A stretch of 64,000 nucleotides of DNA from Nocardioides sp. (GTDB taxonomy: Bacteria > Actinomycetota > Actinomycetes > Propionibacteriales > Nocardioidaceae): positions 60,976-124,975 of the forward strand of contig NZ_JASLGR010000060.1 of NCBI RefSeq assembly GCF_030150155.1. Direction: 5' to 3'. The position numbers and the translations under genes were made by a program. Position 1 is the stretch's first letter. Each line of letters starts with the position of its first letter. The notes beneath the pieces were generated by a model, which saw nothing but the letters and a program-made list of their open reading frames with translations, had not been told where the DNA came from and did no database searches. Positions 52,998-60,975 of the stretch are shown here, in pieces.

Positions 52998-53390
52998 GCG
53001 TGACGGGCTGGCCGGGCGATCGCGTCGACGTGGGGGCAACCTCACGACGTCGAGGAAAGTCCGGGCTCCACAGGGCAAGGTGATGGCTAACGGCCATCCG
53101 GGGAAACCCGCGGGACAGTGCCACAGAGAACAGACCGCCAACCGGCTCCGGCCGGACGGTAAGGGTGAAACGGTGAGGTAAGAGCTCACCAGCGACCTGG
53201 GCGACCAGGCCGGCTCGGTAAACCCCACCTGGAGCAAGACCAGACAGTGCTCGTGTCACCCCCGGGTGACGACGGCGGCCCGCCGGAGAGCACGGGTAGG
53301 TTGCTGGAGGCCACTGGCAACGGTGGTCCGAGATGGATGATCGCCCCTCCTCGGAGGACAGAACCCGGCTTACAGGCCAGCCCGTCACGC
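52998..53390 (+). ncRNA. rnpB: RNase P RNA, bacterial type A
   Basis: This is the catalytic RNA that matures the 5' ends of tRNAs. The 16-bp P1 stem closes the molecule: GCGTGACGGGCTGGCC at 52998 pairs with its exact complement ending at 53390. Universal landmarks are GAGGAAAGTCCGGGCTCC followed by ACAGGGC (near 53051), the AGGGTGAAAC block, GAGCAAGACC and the closing ACAGAACCCGGCTTA. Ends were set from the P1 stem and could differ by a few bases. The open frames seen on the minus strand across it are not genes. Confidence 0.97.
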
Positions 53391-53543
53391 AGGCACCGTC
53401 GGCCGACGTGCCCTATCCACGGCAAGCGCGTGGGGGCACTGACGCGCTCGAACTGCGGGGCGGCCCGCCCTCTCCCCTCCAGAAACCAAAATCTTTCTGT
53501 TCGCCTGACACGAGGATTCCTCCACGGTAGAAAGAGCCCGTTG

Positions 53544-53558
53544 AGTATGACCCATACT
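53544..53558. promoter_or_regulatory. Inverted repeat AGTATG-ACC-CATACT upstream of the TIR/NDT-like gene
   Basis: A perfect six-base inverted repeat with a three-base centre lies 17 bp before the ATG at 53575, beside an AT-rich stretch. It could be an operator. The region 53391-53543 otherwise holds only the end of the rnpB transcript and nothing I can identify, including no att-like copy of the rnpB end. Confidence 0.4.
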
Positions 53559-53574
53559 TGAAGGGACTCCAGCC

Positions 53575-55278
53575 ATGGACGCATTTGTCATCATGCCGAT
53601 CCGCAAGGAGGGCAGCGAGGAGCACCGCCACTTCCAGACAATCTACTTCGACTACGTCCGCCCCGAACTAGAGAAGGCCGGATATGACGTAACACGGGCC
53701 GACGAAGTGGCGAAGGCTGGAGCAATTTCGCGCGACATCGTCGAAAGACTGGCCACTGCGGATCTCGTCGTAGCCGACCTCACGGACCTCAACCCGAATG
53801 TGTTCTACGAACTAGGCATTCGTCACGCACTCAGGGCCCACGGAACCCTGATCATACGCGACGAAGACCGGACCCCGGATCTCCCATTCGACCTCGCGTC
53901 CTATCGCATCCACACCTACGGCACTTCCTCGATCTCGGCCATCTCGCCCCTCCGGACCGCCATCTCGAACTTCTTGAAAGAGACCACGTCAGAGCCCGAA
54001 GAGGGTCGGGTCTCAGAGAATCCGGTCCACGATTGGCTTCCAAGCCTCCCCAGCAACGTCGTCACCGCCACCCTCGGCTCAGAGGAGGGTCAGTTACGAA
54101 AAGAACTCGGTCGCACCAAGCGTGAACTATCCAAGTATTCCAAGAAATACGGATTGATCGAGGACAAGAACCAGCCAGCGTCGCCTGGAAAGATCATCAG
54201 CGATCTGCTCGGAAAGGCCCGCGAGGGAAAGCTTCCGGTCGATCTCTTCAGGACCGCAATGAATGCCGTCACGGCCCAGGACCGCGTCGGGTTCCTGGAA
54301 CACGTGGCCCAGATCCTCGACGACGACTCGACCGTGCTCGCCTCGAAGGACTACATCCGGCTCATGAACGGGTCAGACAAGCTCGGCGTTCCGGAAGCAC
54401 GCATTCCGATCGCACAGGCCGCAGTGCAGGCCTACCCCCACGACACACAGGTTCGCCGGCTGGTTCTCGGCCAATTGGCCCACAGTCACCGGAAGGAGGA
54501 CCGGGAACGCGCGCGTGAGGAGCTTTTCAAGATCCTCGAGATCTCAGTCTCCTCGGATGGATCCGTCACGATCGGTGCGCCTTTCGATCTGCTCGACGAT
54601 CATGTCGGAGTTGCACTTGACAGCCTCCACACTGACAACATGAACGACCTAGCCGCGTCGATCACGCTGGAAATGCTTCGAAAGTACCCCAAGAGCGACG
54701 TCGCTATTCGCAACTACGCTCGCGCCCAGGAGAGAATCGGCCATCTGCAGATTGATCTCTTCCGCGCTGCAGCCACAGCGCCGGGGGCATCCGATGTTTC
54801 GATGATCTGGCTAGGAAACACGTTGCACAACATGCGCCAGCATCGCGATGCACTCGAAAGCTATCTGCTCGCCTGTCGGACTGACGCGTCAGACGCCACG
54901 AATTGGACCCGCGCGATCGAGAGCACCTCGAACTGTGTCAGCGAAGGAATCAACGCCTGGGGCGAGCGCGACGCCTCGTGGCCGCTCGAGGTGCTGACGC
55001 TCATCGTCAGGGCAGCCATCGCCAGTGGGGTCACCCAGTCCAACATGGATACCATCCAGCGCGCTCTTGAGAAGGTCGGGCTGACCAACCTGCTGAACGG
55101 CAACTTTGACCCCTTCCTTCCAACTGGTGGCCTCGCGGAGGAACTGGCGCCATTGCCTGACGCCGAGTTGGCCAGTGGCCGGAGAGAGTTGGCCAATCTT
55201 CTGTACGAAATGGTCCAGACAGAACTGACCGACCCGGCCAGGGTGCCGCCGATCCAGATACCCGAGGTTGCCCTCTAG
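53575..55278 (+). CDS. 2-deoxyribosyltransferase/TIR-like domain protein with long TPR-like C-terminal region
   Basis: The 567-residue protein opens AFVIMPIRKEGSEEHRHFQ and has LVVADLTDLNPNVFYELGIRHAL at residues 65-85. This is the Rossmann-like nucleoside 2-deoxyribosyltransferase/TIR-like fold with a candidate catalytic glutamate in FYELG. The remaining 400 residues are helical and look like degenerate TPR pairs (LVLGQLAHSHRKEDRERAREELFK, AIRNYARAQERIGHLQIDLF). Base composition and codons are visibly less GC-rich than the neighbours, suggesting transfer. The N-terminus plus sensor-like repeats is a common layout for bacterial defence or stress proteins. That role is inference; no partner effector is adjacent. 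Confidence 0.7.
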   Translation: MDAFVIMPIRKEGSEEHRHFQTIYFDYVRPELEKAGYDVTRADEVAKAGAISRDIVERLATADLVVADLTDLNPNVFYELGIRHALRAHGTLIIRDEDRTPDLPFDLASYRIHTYGTSSISAISPLRTAISNFLKETTSEPEEGRVSENPVHDWLPSLPSNVVTATLGSEEGQLRKELGRTKRELSKYSKKYGLIEDKNQPASPGKIISDLLGKAREGKLPVDLFRTAMNAVTAQDRVGFLEHVAQILDDDSTVLASKDYIRLMNGSDKLGVPEARIPIAQAAVQAYPHDTQVRRLVLGQLAHSHRKEDRERAREELFKILEISVSSDGSVTIGAPFDLLDDHVGVALDSLHTDNMNDLAASITLEMLRKYPKSDVAIRNYARAQERIGHLQIDLFRAAATAPGASDVSMIWLGNTLHNMRQHRDALESYLLACRTDASDATNWTRAIESTSNCVSEGINAWGERDASWPLEVLTLIVRAAIASGVTQSNMDTIQRALEKVGLTNLLNGNFDPFLPTGGLAEELAPLPDAELASGRRELANLLYEMVQTELTDPARVPPIQIPEVAL

Positions 55279-55287
55279 ATCCTCCTC

Positions 55288-55326
55288 CCCCGACCGTGCG
55301 CCCTAGCCCTGAGCGCACGGTCGGGG
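55288..55326 (+). terminator. 13-bp hairpin behind the TIR/NDT-like gene
   Basis: Arms 55288-55300 and 55314-55326 (CCCCGACCGTGCG and its complement) are perfect around a 13-base loop, ten bases past the stop. It is a good terminator. The rest of 55327-55546 shows nothing else I can name. Confidence 0.7.
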
Positions 55327-55546
55327 TCTCCGGGCACCGCGGGCGCAGGTGTCCCGCAGGCCGACTACGTCGGCCAGCACGGCAGGTCGTCGACGAGTGA
55401 CGCCAAGATCACACTCCGAACCCCCGTCGTCCGTTTCTGGGTAGGGCCCGCGCGGCTCGATAATTGAGCCATCCCCCGCCACCTTCGGCTGGCTTTGCCA
55501 TGCCCGAGAGCACCCATCTCCTCACCCCGGAAAGCAGCTCGCCCTC

Positions 55547-55942
55547 GTGTCGCCCATCGTCGTTCTCGGCGCCTTCGGAACCCTCTTCTCCACCATCACG
55601 ATCCTTCCCCACGTCGTCCGTGCGATCCGCACGAAGAAGCCTGGCGGCTCGCCCCTGGCCTGGGCGATGGGAGCCACCGGCGCGGTGGTCTGGCTGGCCT
55701 ACGGGATCGCGTCCGGCGATCCGCTGGTCGGCGCTCCCGGTGTCGTCACCATCCCTGCCGGCGTACTGCTCACCATCTGGTCCTCCCGCGAAGGCGCCAC
55801 CCGCGCCGCACCCATCACGATCGCGGCCCTACCGGTCGGTGCGCCGCTCCCGGTTCCGGCCGCGGCCGCGAGCACTCCTCCCGTCGCACCAGCGATGAGC
55901 GAGGCCCTGCCGCCGACGCTGGAGATGCCGGCCGTCGCGTGA
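55547..55942 (+). CDS. SemiSWEET/PQ-loop-like small membrane protein
   Basis: This 131-residue protein has three membrane helices with the semiSWEET/PQ-loop pattern (VLGAFGTLFSTITILPHVVRAIRTKKPGGSPLAWAMGATGAVVWLAYGI). Its tail is Pro/Ala-rich. Proteins of this kind form sugar-permeable dimers, although many are uncharacterised. It starts at GTG 55547 and converges on the TPR membrane gene with a shared hairpin between them. Confidence 0.72.
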   Translation: MSPIVVLGAFGTLFSTITILPHVVRAIRTKKPGGSPLAWAMGATGAVVWLAYGIASGDPLVGAPGVVTIPAGVLLTIWSSREGATRAAPITIAALPVGAPLPVPAAAASTPPVAPAMSEALPPTLEMPAVA

Positions 55943-55947
55943 GCCGT

Positions 55948-55980
55948 GGCGCCGCTCATGTCCCCATCATGAGCGGCGCC
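55948..55980. terminator. 13-bp hairpin overlapping the stop of the TPR membrane gene
   Basis: Arms 55948-55960 and 55968-55980 (GGCGCCGCTCATG and its complement) are perfect around a seven-base loop. The minus-strand TGA at 55967-55969 overlaps the loop and right arm, so the coding end is part of the structure. It can stop transcripts from both converging genes. Confidence 0.7.
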
Positions 55981-56995
55981 GCCACCAGGGTGCACGCCGC
56001 ACACTCCACCGCATCCCCATCAGCACCGCAGCGCACACGATCGGTCGTGAGAGCGCGGTGCCGAGGTTGGCGCCATCGGGCGCCAGAGCGACGACGTACG
56101 CCGCCGCCAGCCCGGCCAGCGCCAGGAGCATGGTGATGATCGCCACCGGCTCTCGGCGCCACTGCTCTGCCGCAAAGCGTCGGACTCCGCGCGGAACGCC
56201 TCGCCCCACCCAGGCGGCGTAGGCGACGGTCACCGCCGTACCCACCAGCGCCGTCACCAGTGACGTGGTCCGCGTGCCGGTCTCGCGGTTCGCGGCGACC
56301 GTCGTCGCCAGCACCGTTGCGGAGGCGAGCAGGTACAGCGTCAACGTCACGTTCACCAGCAGCAACCCGAGGTTGCGCCGTGGTACGTCGTCCTGCGGGT
56401 CGAACTGGAGGGCGGCGGCGAAGCCGCGTGAGGCTCGCAGCGGGTTGGAGAAGCCACCGAGGACCGTCAGGTTGTTCATCGCGCTGGAGTGCTGTGGGTC
56501 CAGCTCGAGTGCCTGCCGGTAGGCGGCTCTGGCCCGCGCCCGCCTGTTGCGCCCCTGGAGCACCACACCCAGGGCATAGTGGGCATCCGCCTGCCCGGGC
56601 GCCAATGACACGAGGTGCCGCGCGGCCTCGACGGTACTGGCGCGTGGCCCTCTGGCCGCCATCATCGAACTGACGAGCTGCAGATGACACAGCCACTCGT
56701 GCGGCGAGCATCGAACCGCTGCCAGTGCCGCCTCGAGTGACTCCTCGCGGTGGCCCTGCTTGTTCAGCACGCTGGCTCGCAGCCGGTGACCCCATTCATT
56801 GTCAGGGGCAAGCGCGACCATCGTGTCGGCGCATCTGATCGCCTCGACCAGAAGCTCCTCCTCGGACAGGCATTGTGCACGGTAGCCGAGCAGCAGCACG
56901 TTGTGCGGGTCGTTCGCCAGGTCGGTCTCCGCCACCTCACGCGCCTGCGCCCACCGGTTCAGCTCGACGAGATCACGCACTCGCTCGACGCTCAC
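55967..56995 (-). CDS. TPR protein with four C-terminal membrane helices (paralogue 2)
   Basis: The 342-residue protein opens SVERVRDLVELNRWAQAREVAETDL. TPR-like pairs follow to about residue 215 (AHYALGVVLQGRNRRARARAAYRQALELDPQHSSAMNNL), then four membrane helices and a basic C-terminus (WSVRRAPWWRRRS). It is a close paralogue of the gene just upstream, which it overlaps by four bases (GTGA). Both follow the AAA+ ATPase gene in one operon. The cytoplasmic TPR face would bind a partner such as the ATPase at the membrane; that is inference. Confidence 0.7.
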   Translation of the reverse strand: MSVERVRDLVELNRWAQAREVAETDLANDPHNVLLLGYRAQCLSEEELLVEAIRCADTMVALAPDNEWGHRLRASVLNKQGHREESLEAALAAVRCSPHEWLCHLQLVSSMMAARGPRASTVEAARHLVSLAPGQADAHYALGVVLQGRNRRARARAAYRQALELDPQHSSAMNNLTVLGGFSNPLRASRGFAAALQFDPQDDVPRRNLGLLLVNVTLTLYLLASATVLATTVAANRETGTRTTSLVTALVGTAVTVAYAAWVGRGVPRGVRRFAAEQWRREPVAIITMLLALAGLAAAYVVALAPDGANLGTALSRPIVCAAVLMGMRWSVRRAPWWRRRS

Positions 56996-58011
56996 CGGTG
57001 GCTCCGACTGCGCAGGACGACCCAGCGGACTCCGAGGATCACCAGCCCCAGCAGAACGGGGCGCAGAGCGATCGGGGTGATCTGCGGGCCCGCCTCAGCG
57101 AAGCAGACCACATAGGCCACCACGACGGCGGCCACCGCGAGCAGCGTGTTCCACTGCGCCGTCCCGGTCTCCTTCCACACCGACCAGGCATAGCGACGGA
57201 CGCTGCGGGGCACTCCGCGTGCCGTCAGGCCGACGTACCCCACGAGTGCGGCTGTCACACCGACCGCGGCCAGGTAGGTCGGCACACCCGGACCATCGTT
57301 GACCTTGACGACGATGCCGGCCGCGATCAGACAGCCCGCGCCGAGCAGGTAGAGCAGCAACGTGAAGTTGAGGACCAGGAGATCGAGGTTCTCCCGGGCC
57401 ACGCCGATCTGCGGATTGATCCGCAGCGCCGAGGCGAACCCCCGCGAAGCTCCGACGATGCGGTAGACGCCGCGCAGCACGGTCAGGTTGTTGATCGACG
57501 CGACGTGCTCGGGGTCGATGGCCAAGGCCCGCTCGTAGGACGCCCGCGCTTCGGCGACCTCGTTCCGCTCAGCCAGGACGACCCCTGTCAGGAAGTGCGT
57601 GTCAGGCTCGTTCGGGGCCAGGCTCACCGCCCGCCGTGCCGCGGCCAACGCCTCCACGGAAGGGCCGTTGACCTCCATCTCGGCGTCGGCGTACCGCACC
57701 TGGGCGAGCCAGGAGTGGGGCCCACACAGGACGGCCTCACGGGCGGACTCCAGCGCTTCCTCGGGGTGACCGCGGAGCCCCAGGATCTGCGAGCGCAGCC
57801 GGTGACCCCATTCCGCCCCCGGCCTGGCCGCGACCATCGCGTCCGCGATGGCCGAAGCGTCCACCAGCGCACCCAGCTCGCACTGGCACAGGCAGGTGTA
57901 CCCCAGCAGCTCCTCGTTGCCCGGGTCGCTCGCCAACGCCGTTCGTGCCACCTCCAGGGCCTCGGTCCACCGACCGAGCTCGATCAGGTGGCGAACACGG
58001 TCGACGCTCAC
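56992..58011 (-). CDS. TPR protein with four C-terminal membrane helices (paralogue 1)
   Basis: The 339-residue protein starts SVDRVRHLIELGRWTEALEVARTAL and has TPR-like repeats to about residue 200 (GVVLAERNEVAEARASYERALAIDPEHVASINNL). Four membrane helices follow (LLLYLLGAGCLIAAGIVV, AAVGVTAALVGYVGLTA, LLAVAAVVVAYVVCFAEAG, VLLGLVILGVRWVVL). The plan is the same as the next gene: RGFASAL, INP/FDP, TARGVPRSVRR/VGRGVPRGVRR. The GTG at 58011 overlaps the AAA+ gene by four bases; the longer ORF to 58104 would lie inside that gene. No known function. Confidence 0.72.
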   Translation of the reverse strand: MSVDRVRHLIELGRWTEALEVARTALASDPGNEELLGYTCLCQCELGALVDASAIADAMVAARPGAEWGHRLRSQILGLRGHPEEALESAREAVLCGPHSWLAQVRYADAEMEVNGPSVEALAAARRAVSLAPNEPDTHFLTGVVLAERNEVAEARASYERALAIDPEHVASINNLTVLRGVYRIVGASRGFASALRINPQIGVARENLDLLVLNFTLLLYLLGAGCLIAAGIVVKVNDGPGVPTYLAAVGVTAALVGYVGLTARGVPRSVRRYAWSVWKETGTAQWNTLLAVAAVVVAYVVCFAEAGPQITPIALRPVLLGLVILGVRWVVLRSRSHR

Positions 58012-59258
58012 AGACGGCGTCGCTTGCGCAGATAGGCACCGAGCTCGTCGTAGGTACCGTCGTCGTTCGCGAACATGACCACGTTGCGCGCGGTCTCGAA
58101 CCACGGCCCACCCGAGGGCCGTACGTCGTCCAGGGCCGCCTCCACCTCAGCCTGCCCGATCAGATGCAGATCGCCGCTCTCGGCGGCCTGCATCAGGGCG
58201 TTCTCAGCCGCCGCCTCGCAGACGTAGGCGATGTCGGCGCCCGTGTAGCCCTCCGAACGCTTGGCCAACCGGTTGACGTCGATGCCGGCCACCGGCCGGT
58301 CGACCAGGTGCAGACGCCAGATCGTCTCCCGCGCCTCCTGATCGGGAGGAAGCACCAGCAGTGTCCGGTCGAAGCGCCCGGGCCTCCGGAGCGCGGGGTC
58401 GACGTCCCACGGCGCATTGGTGGCAGCCAGCACGTAGACGCCGTCGTTCTTCGCCTGGACTCCGTCGAGCTCGAGCAGCAGCTGGTTGACGGCCGAGCGC
58501 ATCCCGTCCGAGGTCAGCGAGCTTCGCTTGTGCCCGATCGCATCGACTTCGTCGAGGAAGAGAACGCAGGGTGCCGACGCGCGCGCCACCTCGAAGAGCT
58601 CGTGGACGTTCTTCTCGCTGTTGCCGATGTACATGTCCAGGATGTCGGCCAACGACACCGCAAGGAACCGGGCGCCCATCTCGCCGGCCAGCGCGCGGGC
58701 GATGTAGGTCTTCCCGCATCCCGGCGGGCCGTAGAGCATCAGTCCGCCACGCAGCGACTTGCGATACATCGTGCGCAGCTTCTCGTTGCGCAGCGGGGCC
58801 AGGAACGCGGCGTTGAGGCGCTTCTTCACCTCGCTCATCCCGCCGACGTCGGCCAGCGTGAGGCCCGCACTCTCGACGTCGTACGCCGACACCTCCGACT
58901 CCTCGGCCGTGGAGGTGGCGAACATCGGCGGGAGGATCGGGCCGAGGTCCGACTCGGCCTGATGCCAGTCGTACTCGACCTCGTACTCGTCCACCTCGTC
59001 GCGTTCGGACCGCGCTGCCACCGACTCGGTCGCAGTGACCGGGGAGGCCGCAGTGCCGCCGAGCGCCGCAGCCATGAGCGCACCGGCCCGAGCATCGTCA
59101 GGCTGCCCCTGCAACAGCACTGCCAGGTGCGCGACGGCCTCCGTTCCTCGCCCAGCCGCCACCAGGAGCTCAGCCAGGTGAAGGCGCACAGGCGCGTTGT
59201 CGGGATCCGCCTCGACGGCCCGGACCAGACCGGTGATCAGCGGGTCATCGTCAGTCAT
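58008..59258 (-). CDS. AAA+ ATPase with N-terminal TPR region
   Basis: The 416-residue protein has a short TPR-like head (VRLHLAELLVAAGRGTEAVAHLAVLLQ), an acidic linker with a Glu/Asp/Tyr-rich stretch near residues 88-100, and one AAA+ module of the Cdc48/FtsH class. Walker A GPPGCGKT, pore loop MYIGNSEKN, Walker B VLFLDEVDAIG, sensor 1 AATNAPW and arginine-finger block DPALRRPGRFDR are all intact. It should form a hexameric remodelling machine. I chose ATG 59258; an in-frame codon at 59279 adds seven residues. It is the first gene of the operon with two TPR-4TM proteins, its likely membrane partners. Confidence 0.85.
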   Translation of the reverse strand: MTDDDPLITGLVRAVEADPDNAPVRLHLAELLVAAGRGTEAVAHLAVLLQGQPDDARAGALMAAALGGTAASPVTATESVAARSERDEVDEYEVEYDWHQAESDLGPILPPMFATSTAEESEVSAYDVESAGLTLADVGGMSEVKKRLNAAFLAPLRNEKLRTMYRKSLRGGLMLYGPPGCGKTYIARALAGEMGARFLAVSLADILDMYIGNSEKNVHELFEVARASAPCVLFLDEVDAIGHKRSSLTSDGMRSAVNQLLLELDGVQAKNDGVYVLAATNAPWDVDPALRRPGRFDRTLLVLPPDQEARETIWRLHLVDRPVAGIDVNRLAKRSEGYTGADIAYVCEAAAENALMQAAESGDLHLIGQAEVEAALDDVRPSGGPWFETARNVVMFANDDGTYDELGAYLRKRRRL

Positions 59259-59299
59259 GTTCCGCATCCTAGGGGCCATCAGCGGGCTAGGTTCTCCTT

Positions 59300-59719
59300 A
59301 TGACGCCCCGCCCCCACGCCGTCGTCGCCGGCTGGAACGGCTTCATCGGTCAGCGCCTGGTCACCGATCTGACCGCGCGTGGCTATGACGTCGCGCGGGT
59401 GGGTCGCAGCGGCCCGGAGGGGCGCTGGGACGACCAGGCCACGCTCAACCGCCTGGTCGACGGTGCCGAGCTGGTGATCAACCTGGCCGGGAAGAACGTC
59501 GGCTGCCGCTACACCGACGCCAACCGGGACGAGATCCTGCGCTCGCGGGTGGAGACCACCCGCCAGGTCCACGACGCGATCGCTGCGGCGGGCGCTCCGC
59601 CAAGGCTGTGGATCAACGCCAGCACCGCGACGATCTACCGCTATGCGCTGGACCGCCCGCAGACCGAGGCTGACGAGGAGTATGGCAGCGACTTCTCCGT
59701 CGGCACATCACGGAGATGA
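59300..59719 (+). pseudogene. Fragment of a TIGR01777-type (YfcH-like) NAD-dependent epimerase
   Basis: The 139-residue product has the Rossmann start VVAGWNGFIGQRLVTDL and the family block ELVINLAGKNVGCRYTDANRDEILRSRVETT, then WINASTATIYR and stops after EEYGSDFSVG. Full family members have about 300 residues; the second half is absent here and in the other frames, because the MpaB-type gene begins six bases on. A deletion is more likely than a single frameshift. It may be inactive. Confidence 0.7.
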
Positions 59720-59725
59720 GGTTCG

Positions 59726-60607
59726 ATGTCCCACCGTTTCGTCAACCGCGACCGTATCGAGGCGCTCGATCCTGAGCGCGACGCACGGGACATCTACGCG
59801 CTGAGCGCCACCGAGGACTTCCCCTGGGACTACGCCCAGGCCCTCGGCCTGGCGCTGTTCCGCACCTACGCCGTGCCGAGCATCGGCGAGCTGCTGGCAC
59901 GCACCGGTGAGTTCACCGAGCGCACCCAGAAGCGGTACGACGACACCGTGCTGCTGATGGACGCCGCCCTGGAGCACGGCATAGACCAGGAGCGCGGTCG
60001 TGCCGCCGTACGCCGGATCAACCAGATGCACCGGGCGTACGGCATCGCCAACGAGGACCTGCTCTACGTGCTGTGCACGTTCATCGTGGTGCCGATCCGC
60101 TGGATCGACACCTGGGGCTGGCGGCCGAGCACCCGCAACGAGCGGGAGGCCAGCGCGCACCTGTACGCCGAGATGGGCCGGCACATGGGGATCCACTTCG
60201 AGCAGCGCTCCTACGACGACTTCGCGACGTTCATGGACGCCTACGAGCGCGACCACTTCGCCCCGACGGCGGGCGGCCACGACGTCGCCACCGCGACCCT
60301 GCGCCTGCTGACCACGTTCCGTCCGTTCGTCGCGCTGCCGGCGACCGTGGCGACCCGGTTGAGCTGCGCCCTGCTCGACGAGCCGCTGCTGCACGCCCTC
60401 GACCTGCCCGTCCCGACCGCCGTCGAGCAGCTCCTCGTCCGCCGCGGGATGCGGCTCCGGGCCCAGATCGAGCGGCTGATGCCGCCGCGCCGCTCCCCGA
60501 AGCGGGCGCGTGACCTGACCAGCGTGCGCGGCTACCCGCGCGCGGGGCGCGACTCGCTGCCGCTGGAGGAGATGGGGACGTTCCCCTGCCAGCGCGTCCA
60601 CGAGTAA
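59726..60607 (+). CDS. Oxygenase MpaB/DUF2236 family protein
   Basis: The 293-residue, mostly helical protein has the family blocks YAVPSIGELLARTGEFTERTQKRYDDT, RRINQMHRAYGIANEDLLYVLCTFIVVPIRWIDTWGWRP and FEQRSYDDFATFM. MpaB-type proteins bind haem b and some act as oxygenases; the substrate is unknown. The ATG at 59726 follows ATGAGG. The last 76 bases overlap, antisense, the end of the DUF5360 gene. Confidence 0.8.
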   Translation: MSHRFVNRDRIEALDPERDARDIYALSATEDFPWDYAQALGLALFRTYAVPSIGELLARTGEFTERTQKRYDDTVLLMDAALEHGIDQERGRAAVRRINQMHRAYGIANEDLLYVLCTFIVVPIRWIDTWGWRPSTRNEREASAHLYAEMGRHMGIHFEQRSYDDFATFMDAYERDHFAPTAGGHDVATATLRLLTTFRPFVALPATVATRLSCALLDEPLLHALDLPVPTAVEQLLVRRGMRLRAQIERLMPPRRSPKRARDLTSVRGYPRAGRDSLPLEEMGTFPCQRVHE

Positions 60608-60975
60608 CGCAGCGCGACCAGGGAGAAGACCAAGGTCAGCGTGACGATGCACGCCTCGACGACACCGCCGCCGCCCTTGGCGAAGATGCCGTGCTCGAGG
60701 TCGTAGAGCACGTCCATGCCGAAGAGATACAGCCCGGCCGAGCCCGCGCACGCCACCCAGAACGTCGCCGCCGCACGCCCGCGCCACAGCGCGACGAAGG
60801 CCAGCAGGCAGGCGATCCCGAGCCACCCGTCGGCCAGCGGGAAGGCATTCTCGAACTGGTAGTACGCCTCACGATGCTCACTGGCCAGCCAGTCGCGGTG
60901 GGTGAACCAGATCGCCCAGTAGGCGACGTCGATCGCCATCGCGATCGCGAACATCCACAGCAGAAGACGTCTCAC
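60532..60975 (-). CDS. DUF5360 family membrane protein
   Basis: The 147-residue protein has four membrane helices (LLLWMFAIAMAIDVAYWAIWF, WLGIACLLAFVALW, FWVACAGSAGLYLFGMDVLYDL and VVEACIVTLTLVFSLVALRYSW). The conserved-looking pattern ENAFPLADGWLG and GMDVLYDLEHG matches DUF5360-type proteins of unknown function. The start is GTG 60975, four bases inside the regulator gene's stop region (GTGA overlap), so it may be read from that transcript. Its 3' end overlaps the MpaB-family gene on the other strand. Confidence 0.7.
   Translation of the reverse strand: MRRLLLWMFAIAMAIDVAYWAIWFTHRDWLASEHREAYYQFENAFPLADGWLGIACLLAFVALWRGRAAATFWVACAGSAGLYLFGMDVLYDLEHGIFAKGGGGVVEACIVTLTLVFSLVALRYSWTRWQGNVPISSSGSESRPARG

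Noticed and set aside
52966..53388. Minus-strand open frames across 53.0-53.4 kb
   Set aside because: They lie over the RNase P RNA, whose conserved motifs and P1 stem are unmistakable on the plus strand.
53391..55326. Prophage or integrative element behind rnpB
   Set aside because: No integrase, phage gene or duplicated rnpB end is visible; only one gene of odd composition is present.
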